Shown in pieces: positions 47,968-57,247 of a DNA stretch of 64,000 bases (its first letter is position 1; each line of letters starts with the position of its first letter). This DNA is from Streptomyces sp. FIT100 (GTDB lineage Bacteria; Actinomycetota; Actinomycetes; Streptomycetales; Streptomycetaceae). The translations under genes and the position numbers were made by a program. The notes beneath the pieces are model-generated. The model was given only the letters and a program-made list of their open reading frames with translations. It searched no databases and was not told the DNA's origin. The DNA lies in the NCBI RefSeq assembly GCF_024584805.1, contig NZ_CP075715.1:4580526-4644525 (forward strand), in the 5' to 3' direction.

Positions 47968-49331
47968 TGACCGTGTCCACCGAGTACGGCCCGGAGGCCG
48001 GCGACGGGACGAGCCCCGAGAAGCTGCTCGTGCCCGTGCTGTCCGCCTTCTGGGACGAGCCCGAGTCCTGGACCCTGGACACCTACCGTCGCCACGAGGG
48101 CTACGAAGGACTGCGCAAGGCCCTCGCGATGGCGCCGGACGACCTCATCGCGTACGTCAAGGACTCCGGGCTGCGCGGCCGCGGCGGCGCCGGCTTCCCC
48201 ACCGGAATGAAGTGGCAGTTCATCCCGCAGGGCGACGGCAAGCCCCACTACCTCGTGGTCAACGCCGACGAGTCGGAGCCCGGGACCTGCAAGGACATCC
48301 CGCTCCTCTTCGCCAACCCGCACTCCCTCATCGAGGGGATCGTGATCGCCTGCTACGCGATCCGGTCGAACCACGCCTTCATCTACCTGCGCGGCGAGGT
48401 CGTCCCCGTGCTGCGCAGGCTGCACGAGGCCGTGCGCGAGGCGTACGACGCGGGCTACCTCGGCACCGACATCCTGGGGAGCGGGCTCGACCTCGAACTC
48501 ACCGTGCACGCGGGCGCGGGCGCGTACATCTGCGGTGAGGAGACCGCGCTCCTCGACTCCCTGGAAGGCCGGCGCGGCCAGCCCCGGCTGCGTCCCCCCT
48601 TCCCCGCGGTCGCCGGTCTGTACGCGTGCCCCACCGTGGTGAACAACGTCGAGTCCATCGCCTCCGTTCCCGCGATCCTCAACAGGGGCAAGGACTGGTT
48701 CCGTTCGATGGGCAGCGAGAAGTCCCCGGGCTTCACGCTCTACTCGCTCAGCGGCCATGTCGCCGCACCGGGCCAGTACGAGGCCCCGCTCGGCATCACC
48801 CTGCGCCAGCTGCTCGACATGAGCGGCGGCATGCGCCCCGGCCACCGGCTCAAGTTCTGGACCCCGGGCGGCTCCTCGACTCCGATGTTCACCGACGAGC
48901 ACCTTGACGTCCCGCTGGACTACGAGGCCGTGGGCGCCGCCGGGTCGATGCTCGGCACCAAGGCGCTCCAGTGCTTCGACGAGACGACGTGTGTCGTACG
49001 GGCCGTCACCCGCTGGACCGAGTTCTACGCCCACGAGTCCTGCGGCAAGTGCACTCCGTGCCGCGAAGGCACCTACTGGCTCGTGCAGTTGCTGCGCGAC
49101 ATCGAGGCCGGCAAGGGCGCCATGGAGGACCTCGACAAGCTGAACGACATCGCCGACAACATCAACGGCAAGTCGTTCTGCGCGCTCGGTGACGGTGCCG
49201 CCTCGCCGATCTTCTCCTCGCTCAAGTACTTCCGCGACGAGTACGAGCAGCACATCACGGGCCGCGGCTGCCCCTTCGACCCGGCCAGGTCGACCGCCTG
49301 GGCGGACAAGAACCACGAGGTGCCGGCATGA
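47967..49331 (+). CDS. nuoF: NADH-quinone oxidoreductase subunit F
   Basis: A 454-residue 51-kDa subunit that binds NADH and FMN and cluster N3. The nucleotide site is GLRGRGGAGFPTGMKW, the FMN site NADESEPGTCKD and GAGAYICGEETALLDSLEG, and the 4Fe-4S ligands are in HESCGKCTPCREGT plus a later FCALGDGA Cys. ATG 47967 is the start; a GTG 6 bases later is less likely. Its stop overlaps a small coupled ORF rather than nuoG directly. Confidence 0.97.
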   Translation: MTVSTEYGPEAGDGTSPEKLLVPVLSAFWDEPESWTLDTYRRHEGYEGLRKALAMAPDDLIAYVKDSGLRGRGGAGFPTGMKWQFIPQGDGKPHYLVVNADESEPGTCKDIPLLFANPHSLIEGIVIACYAIRSNHAFIYLRGEVVPVLRRLHEAVREAYDAGYLGTDILGSGLDLELTVHAGAGAYICGEETALLDSLEGRRGQPRLRPPFPAVAGLYACPTVVNNVESIASVPAILNRGKDWFRSMGSEKSPGFTLYSLSGHVAAPGQYEAPLGITLRQLLDMSGGMRPGHRLKFWTPGGSSTPMFTDEHLDVPLDYEAVGAAGSMLGTKALQCFDETTCVVRAVTRWTEFYAHESCGKCTPCREGTYWLVQLLRDIEAGKGAMEDLDKLNDIADNINGKSFCALGDGAASPIFSSLKYFRDEYEQHITGRGCPFDPARSTAWADKNHEVPA

Positions 49332-49552
49332 CCGCTATGCACCACGCACCCGTTCCGGCGCTTCCCGTGCCCACCGAGCTTCCTGTGCTTTCCGTCCGCG
49401 GCCGCGCCGCGGGCCGCCTCGGGGGCGGCCCGTCCCGGCGATCCGCCGAGTCCCTTCTGGAGGCTGTCCGCATGACTGTGGCGCACGCGCCGAACCCCGG
49501 CCGCGGCTCTGCCGCAGGCCGTTCCGCAGCCCGGACGGAGGTGCGGCCATGA
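49328..49552 (+). CDS. Small ORF coupled between nuoF and nuoG (74 aa), unknown
   Basis: A 74-codon frame whose ATG overlaps the nuoF stop (ATGA) and whose TGA overlaps the nuoG ATG (ATGA). The product is Pro/Arg/Ala-rich and low in sequence character (RGRAAGRLGGGPSRRSAE), with no domain. Its last codons encode the nuoG Shine-Dalgarno (CGGAGGTGCG). An internal in-frame ATG at 49472 has its own strong site (CTGGAGGCTGTCCGC). It may be a translated spacer that keeps ribosomes moving between subunits, a tiny accessory peptide, or chance. Coupling at both ends argues that it is translated. Confidence 0.4.
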   Translation: MTAMHHAPVPALPVPTELPVLSVRGRAAGRLGGGPSRRSAESLLEAVRMTVAHAPNPGRGSAAGRSAARTEVRP

Positions 49553-52059
49553 CCGTGACCACCTCGACCCCCGCCGGCGGCGGCACCGCGGTCCCGCCCG
49601 AGGACCTGGTCACCCTCACCATCGACGGCGTCGAGATCTCCGTGCCCAAGGGCACGCTGGTCATCCGCGCCGCCGAGCTGCTCGGCATCGAGATCCCCCG
49701 GTTCTGCGACCACCCCCTCCTCGACCCGGCCGGCGCCTGCCGGCAGTGCATCGTCGAGGTCGAGGGCCAGCGCAAGCCGATGGCCTCCTGCACCATCACC
49801 TGCACCGACGGCATGGTCGTCAAGTCGCAGCTCACCTCGCCCGTCGCCGAGAAGGCGCAGCAGGGCGTGATGGAGCTGCTGCTCATCAACCACCCCCTCG
49901 ACTGCCCGGTCTGCGACAAGGGCGGTGAGTGCCCGCTCCAGAACCAGGCCGTCTCGCACGGCCAGGCCGACACCCGTTTCGAGGGCCGGAAGCGCACGTA
50001 CGAGAAGCCGGTCAACATCTCCACCCAGGTGCTGCTCGACCGTGAGCGCTGCGTGCTGTGCGCGCGCTGCACCCGCTTCTCCAACCAGGTCGCCGGGGAC
50101 CCGATGATCGAGCTGCTGGAGCGCGGAGCCCTCCAGCAGGTCGGCACCGGCGAAGGCGACCCGTTCCAGTCCTACTTCTCCGGCAACACCATCCAGATCT
50201 GCCCGGTCGGCGCGCTGACCTCGGCGGCCTACCGGTTCCGCGCCCGCCCCTTCGACCTCGTCTCCTCGCCGTCCGTCTGCGAGCACTGCGCGGGCGGCTG
50301 CGCCACCCGCACCGACCACCGGCGCGGCAAGGTCATGCGGCGGCTCGCCGCCGACGACCCCGAGGTCAACGAGGAGTGGATCTGCGACAAGGGGCGGTTC
50401 GCCTTCCGCTACGCCCAGCAGCGCGACCGGCTCACCACCCCGCTCGTCCGCGACAAGGAGAGCGGTGAGCTCCAGCCGGCCAGCTGGCCGGAGGCCCTGG
50501 AGGCGGCGGCCGCGGGGCTCGCGGCGGCGCGCGGCCGGACCGCGGTGCTGACCGGCGGGCGGCTCACGGTCGAGGACGCTTACGCGTACGCCAAGTTCGC
50601 ACGGGTCGCCCTCGACACCAACGACGTCGACTTCAGGGCCCGGGTCCACTCCTCCGAGGAGGCGGACTTCCTGGCCTCGGCCGTCGCCGGGCGCGGCCGG
50701 GACCTCGACCGCGAGGGGGCCACCTACACCTCGTTGGAGAAGGCTCCGGTGGTGCTGCTCGCCGGCTTCGAGGCCGAGGAGGAGGCCCCCGGCGTCTTCC
50801 TGCGGCTGCGCAAGGCCGCGCGCAAGCACGGCCAGCGCACCTTCGCGATCGCCACACACGCCACCCGCGGACTGACGAAGGCCGCGGGCGTGCTGCTGCC
50901 CGCCGCCCCCGGCACCGAGACCGAGTGGCTCGACGCGCTCGCCTCCGGCACCGGGCTCGACGGTGACGGCGCGGCTGCCGGCGAGGCGCTGCGCGCCGAA
51001 GGGGCCGTGATCGTCGTCGGCGAGCGGCTGGCCGCGGTGCCGGGTGCGCTCACCGCGGTGGTGCGGACCGCCGCGGCGACCGGTGCCCGGCTGGTATGGA
51101 TCCCGCGCCGGGCCGGCGAACGCGGTGCCGTGGAGGCGGGAGCGATCCCGTCGCTGCTGCCCGGCGGCCGCCCCGCGACCGACCCGCGGGCCCGCGAGGA
51201 GACCGCGGCGGTCTGGGGCGTACGCGAACTCCCGCACCGCTACGGCCGTGACACCGGCCAGATCGTCGAGGCCGCGGCCACCGGCGAACTGGGCGCGCTG
51301 CTCGTCGCGGGCGTCGAGGTAGCCGACCTGCCCGACCCCGCACGGGCGCGCGAGGCACTCGACGCGGTGGGCTTCCTGGTCTCGCTGGAGCTGCGGCCGA
51401 GCGAGGTGACCGAGCGGGCCGACGTGGTCTTCCCCGTCGCCGCGGTCGCCGAGAAGCCGGGCACCTTCCTCAACTGGGAAGGCAGGGCGCGGATGTTCGA
51501 GGCCGCGCTGAAGCCGGACCAGATGACCCGCCCGCTGCCGCCCACCGACGCGCGGGTGCTCCACATGCTCGCCGACGCGCTCGACGTGCACCTCGGGTTG
51601 CCGGACCTGCGGTCCGTACGGCGCGAGCTGGACCGGCTCGGCGCCTGGGGCGGCCCGCGGGCGAACGAGCCCGCCGAGTCGACCCGGCCGCTGCCCCGCC
51701 CCGGCGCGGGCGAGGCGGTCCTCGCGGGCCACCGGATGCTGCTCGACCAGGGCCTGCTCCAGCAGGGCGACGAGGCGCTGGCCGGAACGCGGCATGCCGC
51801 GGTCGCCCGGCTCTCCGCCGCCACCGCGGCCGAGACCGGCGTCAAGGACGGCGACCTCCTCGCCGTCACCGGACCCGCGGGATCGGTCGAACTGCCGCTC
51901 AAGGTGACCGAGATGCCCGACCGGGTGGTCTGGCTCCCGCTCAACTCGACGGGCGGCGGCGTGCCGAGCGACACGGGCACCCGCCCCGGCGAGCTGGTCC
52001 GCATCGGCCCGGCGACCGCCGGGGCCGCCGTGTCCGAGGCACCGGAGGTGGAGTCGTGA
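49549..52059 (+). CDS. nuoG: NADH-quinone oxidoreductase subunit G
   Basis: An 836-residue 75-kDa subunit. The N-terminal 2Fe-2S ferredoxin domain has Cys53, Cys64 and Cys67 (RFCDHPLLDPAGACRQCIVE). Next come the His-Cys 4Fe-4S cluster (HPLDCPVCDKGGECPLQ), RCVLCARCTRF, and a molybdopterin-oxidoreductase-type region with its own CEHCAGGCATRTD and NEEWICDKGRF cluster ligands (N7 type). It passes electrons from NuoF/E to NuoI. Start 49549 has CGGAGG 9 bases upstream; the longer open frame into nuoF is not used. Confidence 0.96.
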   Translation: MTVTTSTPAGGGTAVPPEDLVTLTIDGVEISVPKGTLVIRAAELLGIEIPRFCDHPLLDPAGACRQCIVEVEGQRKPMASCTITCTDGMVVKSQLTSPVAEKAQQGVMELLLINHPLDCPVCDKGGECPLQNQAVSHGQADTRFEGRKRTYEKPVNISTQVLLDRERCVLCARCTRFSNQVAGDPMIELLERGALQQVGTGEGDPFQSYFSGNTIQICPVGALTSAAYRFRARPFDLVSSPSVCEHCAGGCATRTDHRRGKVMRRLAADDPEVNEEWICDKGRFAFRYAQQRDRLTTPLVRDKESGELQPASWPEALEAAAAGLAAARGRTAVLTGGRLTVEDAYAYAKFARVALDTNDVDFRARVHSSEEADFLASAVAGRGRDLDREGATYTSLEKAPVVLLAGFEAEEEAPGVFLRLRKAARKHGQRTFAIATHATRGLTKAAGVLLPAAPGTETEWLDALASGTGLDGDGAAAGEALRAEGAVIVVGERLAAVPGALTAVVRTAAATGARLVWIPRRAGERGAVEAGAIPSLLPGGRPATDPRAREETAAVWGVRELPHRYGRDTGQIVEAAATGELGALLVAGVEVADLPDPARAREALDAVGFLVSLELRPSEVTERADVVFPVAAVAEKPGTFLNWEGRARMFEAALKPDQMTRPLPPTDARVLHMLADALDVHLGLPDLRSVRRELDRLGAWGGPRANEPAESTRPLPRPGAGEAVLAGHRMLLDQGLLQQGDEALAGTRHAAVARLSAATAAETGVKDGDLLAVTGPAGSVELPLKVTEMPDRVVWLPLNSTGGGVPSDTGTRPGELVRIGPATAGAAVSEAPEVES

Positions 52060-52190
52060 CCGCGTACTCCCGCAGGCGTCCTGCGCCGCGTGCCGAGGCC
52101 GCTCCGGCCCGTCGCACGGTGGCTCCCCGTGGCTACGTCCTCCGGCCGGCCGGAGGCCCGGCCGTCCCCGCACCGGAGGTGCGCGCATGA
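52056..52190 (+). CDS. Small ORF coupled between nuoG and nuoH (44 aa), unknown
   Basis: A 44-codon frame that begins at a GTG overlapping the nuoG stop (GTGA) and ends at a TGA overlapping the nuoH ATG (ATGA). The product is Arg/Pro/Ala-rich (TAYSRRRPAPRAEAAPARRT) and has no recognised motif. As at the F/G junction, its last codons contain CGGAGGTGCG, the Shine-Dalgarno of the next subunit. It is too short for most gene callers. Confidence 0.4.
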   Translation: MTAYSRRRPAPRAEAAPARRTVAPRGYVLRPAGGPAVPAPEVRA

Positions 52191-53596
52191 TCGCGCTTGC
52201 TCAGCTCGCGGCCCAGCCGCAGAGCGTCCTCGCCGCCGAGGACCTCTCGATGTTCGGGCGGGACCCGTGGTGGCTCGTCGTCATCAAGGCAGTCTTCTGC
52301 TTCGCCTTCCTGATGGTGACCGTGCTCTTCTCCATCGTGTGGGAGCGCAAGGTCGTCGCCTGGATGCAGCTGCGCATCGGCCCCAACCGGCACGGCCCCT
52401 GGGGCCTCCTCCAGTCCCTCGCGGACGGCGTCAAGCTGATGCTCAAGGAGGACCTGATCGTCAAGCGCGCGGACAAGGTGGTCTACGTCCTCGCGCCGAT
52501 CATCGCCGCCATCCCGGCCTTCATGGCGATCGCCGTGATCCCCTTCGGCCCGGCAGGCAACGAGATCTCGATCTTCGGCCAGCGGACCACGATGCAGCTC
52601 ACCGACCTGCCGATCGCGATGCTCTACATCCTCGCGGTCGCCTCCGTCGGCATCTACGGCATCGTGCTGGCGGGCTGGTCGTCCGGCTCCACGTACCCGC
52701 TGCTCGGCGGGCTCCGCTCCTGCGCGCAGATGATCTCGTACGAGATCGCGATGGGCGCGGCCTTCGCCTCCGTCTTCCTCTACTCCGGGTCGATGTCGAC
52801 CTCGGCGATCGTCGAGGCGCAGGCGGACCGCTGGTACGTGCTGCTGCTGCCGGTCTCGTTCCTGATCTACATCGTCACGATGATCGGCGAGACCAACCGG
52901 GCCCCGTTCGACATGCCGGAGTCCGAGGGCGACCTCGTCGGCGGCTTCAACACCGAGTACTCGTCCATCAAGTTCGCGCTGTTCATGCTCGCCGAGTACG
53001 TCAACATGGTCACCGTCTCGGCGGTCTCGGTCACCCTCTTCCTGGGCGGCTGGCGGGCCCCGTACCCGATCAGCACCTTCTGGGAGGGCGCGAACCACGG
53101 CTGGTGGCCGATGCTCTGGTTCGTCATCAAGGTGCAGCTGCTGCTGTTCTTCTTCATCTGGCTGCGCGGCACACTGCCGCGCGTCCGCTACGACCAGCTG
53201 ATGAAGCTCGGCTGGAAGGTCCTCATCCCGGTCTCGGTCGTCTGGCTGATGCTCGTCGCGACCGTAAGGGCGCTGCGCAACGAGGGACAGGACTTCTCGC
53301 AGATCGTGCTCTACGTCGGCGGGGCGGTCCTCGCGGTCCTGCTGCTCTCCTTCGTGGTCGACCTCGTCCGCGGCAAGCCGGAAGAGGGCACGGAAGCAGG
53401 GAAGGCGGCGCCGCCCGCCGCGTTCGACCCGATGGCGGGCGGATACCCGGTGCCCCCGCTGCCCGGGCAGGAGCTGCCGCCGGTGCCGCGCAGGCGGCCG
53501 AGGCGCGACCGCGAACTGATTGTCAGTGGTGGCATGAATACTGACAGTGACGGTCCTCGTGACGGACGTGACGGAAAGGAGGCTGACGGTGTCTGA
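52187..53596 (+). CDS. nuoH: NADH-quinone oxidoreductase subunit H
   Basis: A 469-residue membrane subunit with about eight helices, forming part of the quinone entry site. VWERKVVAWMQLRIGPNRHGPWGLLQSLADGVKL and ETNRAPFDMPESEGDLVGGFNTEYSS are the two classical signatures. A C-terminal extension of about 80 residues (EGTEAGKAAPPAAFDPMAGG, then a Pro/Arg-rich stretch) goes beyond the usual family length and is probably cytosolic. Its last 8 bases overlap nuoI. Confidence 0.97.
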   Translation: MIALAQLAAQPQSVLAAEDLSMFGRDPWWLVVIKAVFCFAFLMVTVLFSIVWERKVVAWMQLRIGPNRHGPWGLLQSLADGVKLMLKEDLIVKRADKVVYVLAPIIAAIPAFMAIAVIPFGPAGNEISIFGQRTTMQLTDLPIAMLYILAVASVGIYGIVLAGWSSGSTYPLLGGLRSCAQMISYEIAMGAAFASVFLYSGSMSTSAIVEAQADRWYVLLLPVSFLIYIVTMIGETNRAPFDMPESEGDLVGGFNTEYSSIKFALFMLAEYVNMVTVSAVSVTLFLGGWRAPYPISTFWEGANHGWWPMLWFVIKVQLLLFFFIWLRGTLPRVRYDQLMKLGWKVLIPVSVVWLMLVATVRALRNEGQDFSQIVLYVGGAVLAVLLLSFVVDLVRGKPEEGTEAGKAAPPAAFDPMAGGYPVPPLPGQELPPVPRRRPRRDRELIVSGGMNTDSDGPRDGRDGKEADGV

Positions 53597-54203
53597 GCGA
53601 TCCAAGGACTCCGAGAGCGGGTTCCAGAACCCGGTCGCCGGCTTCGGCGTGACCTTCAAGGCCATGTTCAAGAAGCGGCTGACGGAGCAGTATCCGGAGC
53701 AGCAGAAGACGACGGCGCCGCGCTTCCACGGCCGGCACCAGCTCAACCGGCACCCGGACGGGCTGGAGAAGTGCGTCGGCTGCGAGTTGTGCGCCTGGGC
53801 CTGTCCCGCGGACGCCATCTATGTGGAGGGCGCGGACAACACCGACGAGGAGCGCTACTCGCCGGGCGAGCGGTACGGGCGGGTGTACCAGATCAACTAC
53901 GCCCGCTGCATTCTGTGCGGTCTGTGCATCGAGGCGTGCCCGACCCGGGCGCTCACGATGACCAACGAGTTCGAGCTGGCCGACAGCTCCCGGGAGAACC
54001 TGATCTACACCAAGGAGCAGCTCCTCGCCGGGCTGGAGCCCGGCATGGTCGACTCCCCGCACGCGATCTACCCCGGCACGGACGAGCAGGACTACTACCG
54101 GGGGCTGGTCACCGAGGCCGCGCCCGGCACGGAGCGCCAGGTCGCCACCTCCAAGGGCGAGAAGCCGGCGGACGGGCCCGTGGACGAGGAGGTCGACGCA
54201 TGA
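53589..54203 (+). CDS. nuoI: NADH-quinone oxidoreductase subunit I
   Basis: A 204-residue 23-kDa subunit with two 4Fe-4S clusters (N6a/N6b): Cys62, 65, 68, 72 (CVGCELCAWACP) and Cys107, 110, 113, 117 (CILCGLCIEACP). It bridges NuoG and NuoB. GTG 53589 is chosen because GGAGG lies about 6 bases upstream and VSERSKDSESG is the common N terminus; the ATG at 53547 would overlap nuoH by 50 bases. The stop overlaps nuoJ as ATGA. Confidence 0.96.
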   Translation: MSERSKDSESGFQNPVAGFGVTFKAMFKKRLTEQYPEQQKTTAPRFHGRHQLNRHPDGLEKCVGCELCAWACPADAIYVEGADNTDEERYSPGERYGRVYQINYARCILCGLCIEACPTRALTMTNEFELADSSRENLIYTKEQLLAGLEPGMVDSPHAIYPGTDEQDYYRGLVTEAAPGTERQVATSKGEKPADGPVDEEVDA

Positions 54204-55039
54204 GCGCCACGCTCGCCGCGGCCACCTCCACGGGGGAGGCCGTCCAGTTCTGGGTGCTGGGCACGGTCGCCGTCCTCGGCGCGCTCGGCACCGTCCTGAT
54301 GAGGAAGGCCGTGCACAGCGCGCTGTGCCTCGCCGGGACCATGATCGTCCTCGCGGTCTTCTACCTCGCCAACGGGGCGTACTTCCTGGGCATCGTCCAG
54401 ATCGTCGTCTACACCGGCGCGATCATGATGCTGTTCCTCTTCGTCGTCATGCTCGTCGGCGTCACGGCCGCGGACTCCCTCAAGGAGACCATCAAGGGCC
54501 AGCGCTGGTGGGCCGCGCTCTGCGGACTCGGCTTCGGCGTCCTGCTCGCCGCCGGCATCGGGAACGCCTCGCTGAGCCCCGGCTCCTTCATCGGCCTCGG
54601 CCAGGCCAACGCGGGTGGCAATGTCGAAGGGCTCGCCGCCCTCATCTTCACCAAGTACGTCTTCGCCTTCGAGATCACCGGCGCGCTGCTGATCTCGGCG
54701 GCCGTCGGCGCGATGGTGCTCACCCACCGGGAGCGCACCGAGCGCGCCAGCACCCAGCGGGAGCTGGCCGAGCAGCGGGTCCGCGAGGGCAAGCACCTGC
54801 CGCCGCTGCCCGCCCCGGGTGTCTACGCCCGGCACAACGCGGTGGACGTCGCCGGTCTGCTCCCGGACGGCACCACGTCGCAGCTTTCCGTCAGCAAGAC
54901 GCTGCGCGACCGCGGGCAGCTCCGCGATGTCTCCACCGAGGCGCTGAACGACCTCAAGGCGCTGGAGCAGCGCTCGGAGGAGCGCCTCGGACGGGCCAAG
55001 GACGCACTCGACCGGGACGGACAGGAGGCCAAGCGGTGA
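54200..55039 (+). CDS. nuoJ: NADH-quinone oxidoreductase subunit J
   Basis: A 279-residue membrane subunit with five helices in the first 180 residues. AVFYLANGAYFLGIVQIVVYTGAIMMLFLFVVML holds the pi-bulge helix 3, and the VFAFEITGALLISAAVGAMVL helix follows. The last 90 residues are a charged cytosolic tail (ERTERASTQRELAEQRVREG; ALEQRSEERLGRAKDALDRD) found in actinobacterial NuoJ. Overlaps nuoI and nuoK by 4 bases each. Confidence 0.95.
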   Translation: MSATLAAATSTGEAVQFWVLGTVAVLGALGTVLMRKAVHSALCLAGTMIVLAVFYLANGAYFLGIVQIVVYTGAIMMLFLFVVMLVGVTAADSLKETIKGQRWWAALCGLGFGVLLAAGIGNASLSPGSFIGLGQANAGGNVEGLAALIFTKYVFAFEITGALLISAAVGAMVLTHRERTERASTQRELAEQRVREGKHLPPLPAPGVYARHNAVDVAGLLPDGTTSQLSVSKTLRDRGQLRDVSTEALNDLKALEQRSEERLGRAKDALDRDGQEAKR

Positions 55040-55335
55040 ATCCCGTCAACTACCTCTATCTTGCCGCCCTGTTGTTCACCATCGGCGCGGCGGGCGTGCT
55101 GATCAGGCGGAACGCGATCGTGGTGTTCATGTGCATCGAGCTCATGCTCAACGCCTGCAACCTCGCGTTCGTCGCCTTCTCCCGGATGCACGGCAATCTC
55201 GACGGCCAGATCATCGCCTTCTTCACGATGGTCGTCGCCGCCGCGGAGGTCGTGGTCGGGCTCGCCATCATCGTGTTGCTGTTCCGTTCCCGCCACTCGG
55301 CCTCGGTCGACGACGCCAGCCTGATGAAGCTGTGA
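55036..55335 (+). CDS. nuoK: NADH-quinone oxidoreductase subunit K
   Basis: A 99-residue, three-helix membrane subunit. The key proton-channel glutamates lie in FMCIELMLNACNLAFVAF (helix 2) and VVAAAEVVVGLAIIVLLF (helix 3). GTG 55036 overlaps the nuoJ stop; the longer frame through nuoJ is not used. Confidence 0.96.
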   Translation: MNPVNYLYLAALLFTIGAAGVLIRRNAIVVFMCIELMLNACNLAFVAFSRMHGNLDGQIIAFFTMVVAAAEVVVGLAIIVLLFRSRHSASVDDASLMKL

Positions 55336-55346
55336 GGGGCTGAAAC

Positions 55347-57242
55347 GTGGAGAACCTGATTGCGCTGCTGGTCGCGGCGCCCCTGCTCGGAGCGGTGCTG
55401 CTGCTGTGCGGAGGGCGCCGGCTCGACCGCACGGGCCACTGGATCGGCACACTGCTCGCCGCCGCCTCCTTCGCCATCGGCGTCGTGCTCTTCGCCGACA
55501 TGCTCGGCAGGCCCGGCGACGACCGGACGCTGACCCAGCACCTGTACAGCTGGATCCCGGTCGAGGGCTTCCAGGCGGACGTCGCCTTCCAGCTCGACCA
55601 GCTGTCGATGACCTTCGTCCTGCTGATCACCGGCGTCGGCTCGCTCATCCACCTGTACTCGGTCGGGTACATGGAGCACGACGAGCGCCGCCGCCGCTTC
55701 TTCGGCTACCTCAACCTGTTCCTCGCGGCGATGCTCCTGCTGGTCCTCGCCGACAACTACCTGCTGCTGTACGTCGGCTGGGAGGGCGTCGGCCTCGCCT
55801 CGTACCTGCTCATCGGCTTCTGGCAGCACAAGCCCAGCGCGGCGACCGCCGCGAAGAAGGCGTTCCTGGTCAACCGGGTCGGGGACATGGGCCTGTCGAT
55901 CGCCATCATGGTGATGTTCACGACCTTCGGGACCTTCGCCTTCGGGCCGGTGCTGGAGTCCACGGCCGGGACGTCCGAGGGCACGCTGACCGCCATCGCG
56001 CTGATGCTGCTGCTCGCCGCCTGCGGCAAGTCCGCCCAGGTGCCGCTGCAGTCCTGGCTCGGGGACGCGATGGAGGGCCCGACCCCGGTCTCGGCCCTGA
56101 TCCACGCGGCGACGATGGTGACCGCCGGTGTCTATCTGATCGTCCGCTCCGGCGCGATCTTCAACGCGGCGCCGGACGCGCAGCTCGTCGTCACCATCGT
56201 CGGCGCGGTCACGCTCCTCTTCGGTGCGATCGTCGGTTGCGCGAAGGACGACATCAAGAAGGCGCTGGCCGGTTCGACGATGTCCCAGATCGGCTACATG
56301 ATCCTGGCCGCCGGCCTCGGCCCGATCGGCTATGTCTTCGCGATCATGCACCTGGTGACGCACGGCTTCTTCAAGGCCGGGCTCTTCCTCGGCGCCGGCT
56401 CGGTCATGCACGGCATGAACGACGAGGTGGACATGCGGAAGTACGGCGGCCTGCGGACGTACATGCCGGTCACCTTCGTCACCTTCGGCCTCGGCTATCT
56501 CGCGATCATCGGCTTCCCGGGCCTGTCCGGCTTCTTCTCCAAGGACAAGATCATCGAGGCGGCCTTCGCCAAGGGCGGCACGGAGGGCTGGATCCTCGGC
56601 GGAGCGGCCCTGCTGGGCGCGGCGATCACGGCGTACTACATGACCCGCGTGATGCTCATGACCTTCTTCGGCGAGAAGCGCTGGCAGCCCGACGAGAAGG
56701 GCGACCTGCCGCATCCGCACGAGTCGCCGCGGACGATGACCATCCCGATGATCGTGCTCGCCTTCGGGTCGGTCTTCGCGGGCGGACTCTTCTCGTTCCA
56801 CGAGGCGTTCGTGAAGTGGCTGGAGCCGGTGACCAGTTTCGAGCACGGCCACCCGCCGATCAGCGCCGCCACGGTCACGATCTCCACGGTCGCGGTGATG
56901 GTCATCGGCGTCGCACTCGCCTACGCCCAGTACGGACGCCGCCCGGTGCCCGTCACCGCTCCGCGCGGCTCGCTGCTCACCCGGGCCGCCCGCCGCGATC
57001 TCCTCCAGGACGACTTCAACCACATCGTCCTGGTGCGCGGCGGCGAGCACCTCACCCGCTCGCTCGTCTACGTCGACCACAGTCTGGTCGACGGCGTCGT
57101 CAACGGCACGGCGGCGTCGTTCGGCGGCCTCTCGGGCCGGCTCCGCAAACTGCAGAACGGCTACGCCCGCTCCTATGCGGTCTCGATGTTCGGAGGTACG
57201 GCGGTGCTGATCGCCGCGACCCTGCTGATGAGGGCGGTGTGA
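55347..57242 (+). CDS. nuoL: NADH-quinone oxidoreductase subunit L
   Basis: A 631-residue antiporter-like proton-pumping subunit with about 16 helices and the long lateral helix near the C terminus. Conserved blocks include YVGWEGVGLASYLLIGFW, KSAQVPLQSWLGDAMEGPTPVSALIHAATMVTAGVYL and GCAKDDIKKALAGSTMSQIGYM, with the channel Lys and Glu residues. GTG start 11 bases after nuoK, with GAGGGGCTGA upstream. The stop overlaps the nuoM frame. Confidence 0.97.
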   Translation: MENLIALLVAAPLLGAVLLLCGGRRLDRTGHWIGTLLAAASFAIGVVLFADMLGRPGDDRTLTQHLYSWIPVEGFQADVAFQLDQLSMTFVLLITGVGSLIHLYSVGYMEHDERRRRFFGYLNLFLAAMLLLVLADNYLLLYVGWEGVGLASYLLIGFWQHKPSAATAAKKAFLVNRVGDMGLSIAIMVMFTTFGTFAFGPVLESTAGTSEGTLTAIALMLLLAACGKSAQVPLQSWLGDAMEGPTPVSALIHAATMVTAGVYLIVRSGAIFNAAPDAQLVVTIVGAVTLLFGAIVGCAKDDIKKALAGSTMSQIGYMILAAGLGPIGYVFAIMHLVTHGFFKAGLFLGAGSVMHGMNDEVDMRKYGGLRTYMPVTFVTFGLGYLAIIGFPGLSGFFSKDKIIEAAFAKGGTEGWILGGAALLGAAITAYYMTRVMLMTFFGEKRWQPDEKGDLPHPHESPRTMTIPMIVLAFGSVFAGGLFSFHEAFVKWLEPVTSFEHGHPPISAATVTISTVAVMVIGVALAYAQYGRRPVPVTAPRGSLLTRAARRDLLQDDFNHIVLVRGGEHLTRSLVYVDHSLVDGVVNGTAASFGGLSGRLRKLQNGYARSYAVSMFGGTAVLIAATLLMRAV

Positions 57243-57247
57243 CCGAC

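Noticed and set aside
53547..53588. nuoI start at ATG 53547
   Set aside because: It would overlap nuoH by 50 bases; GTG 53589 has a GGAGG site and the family N terminus.
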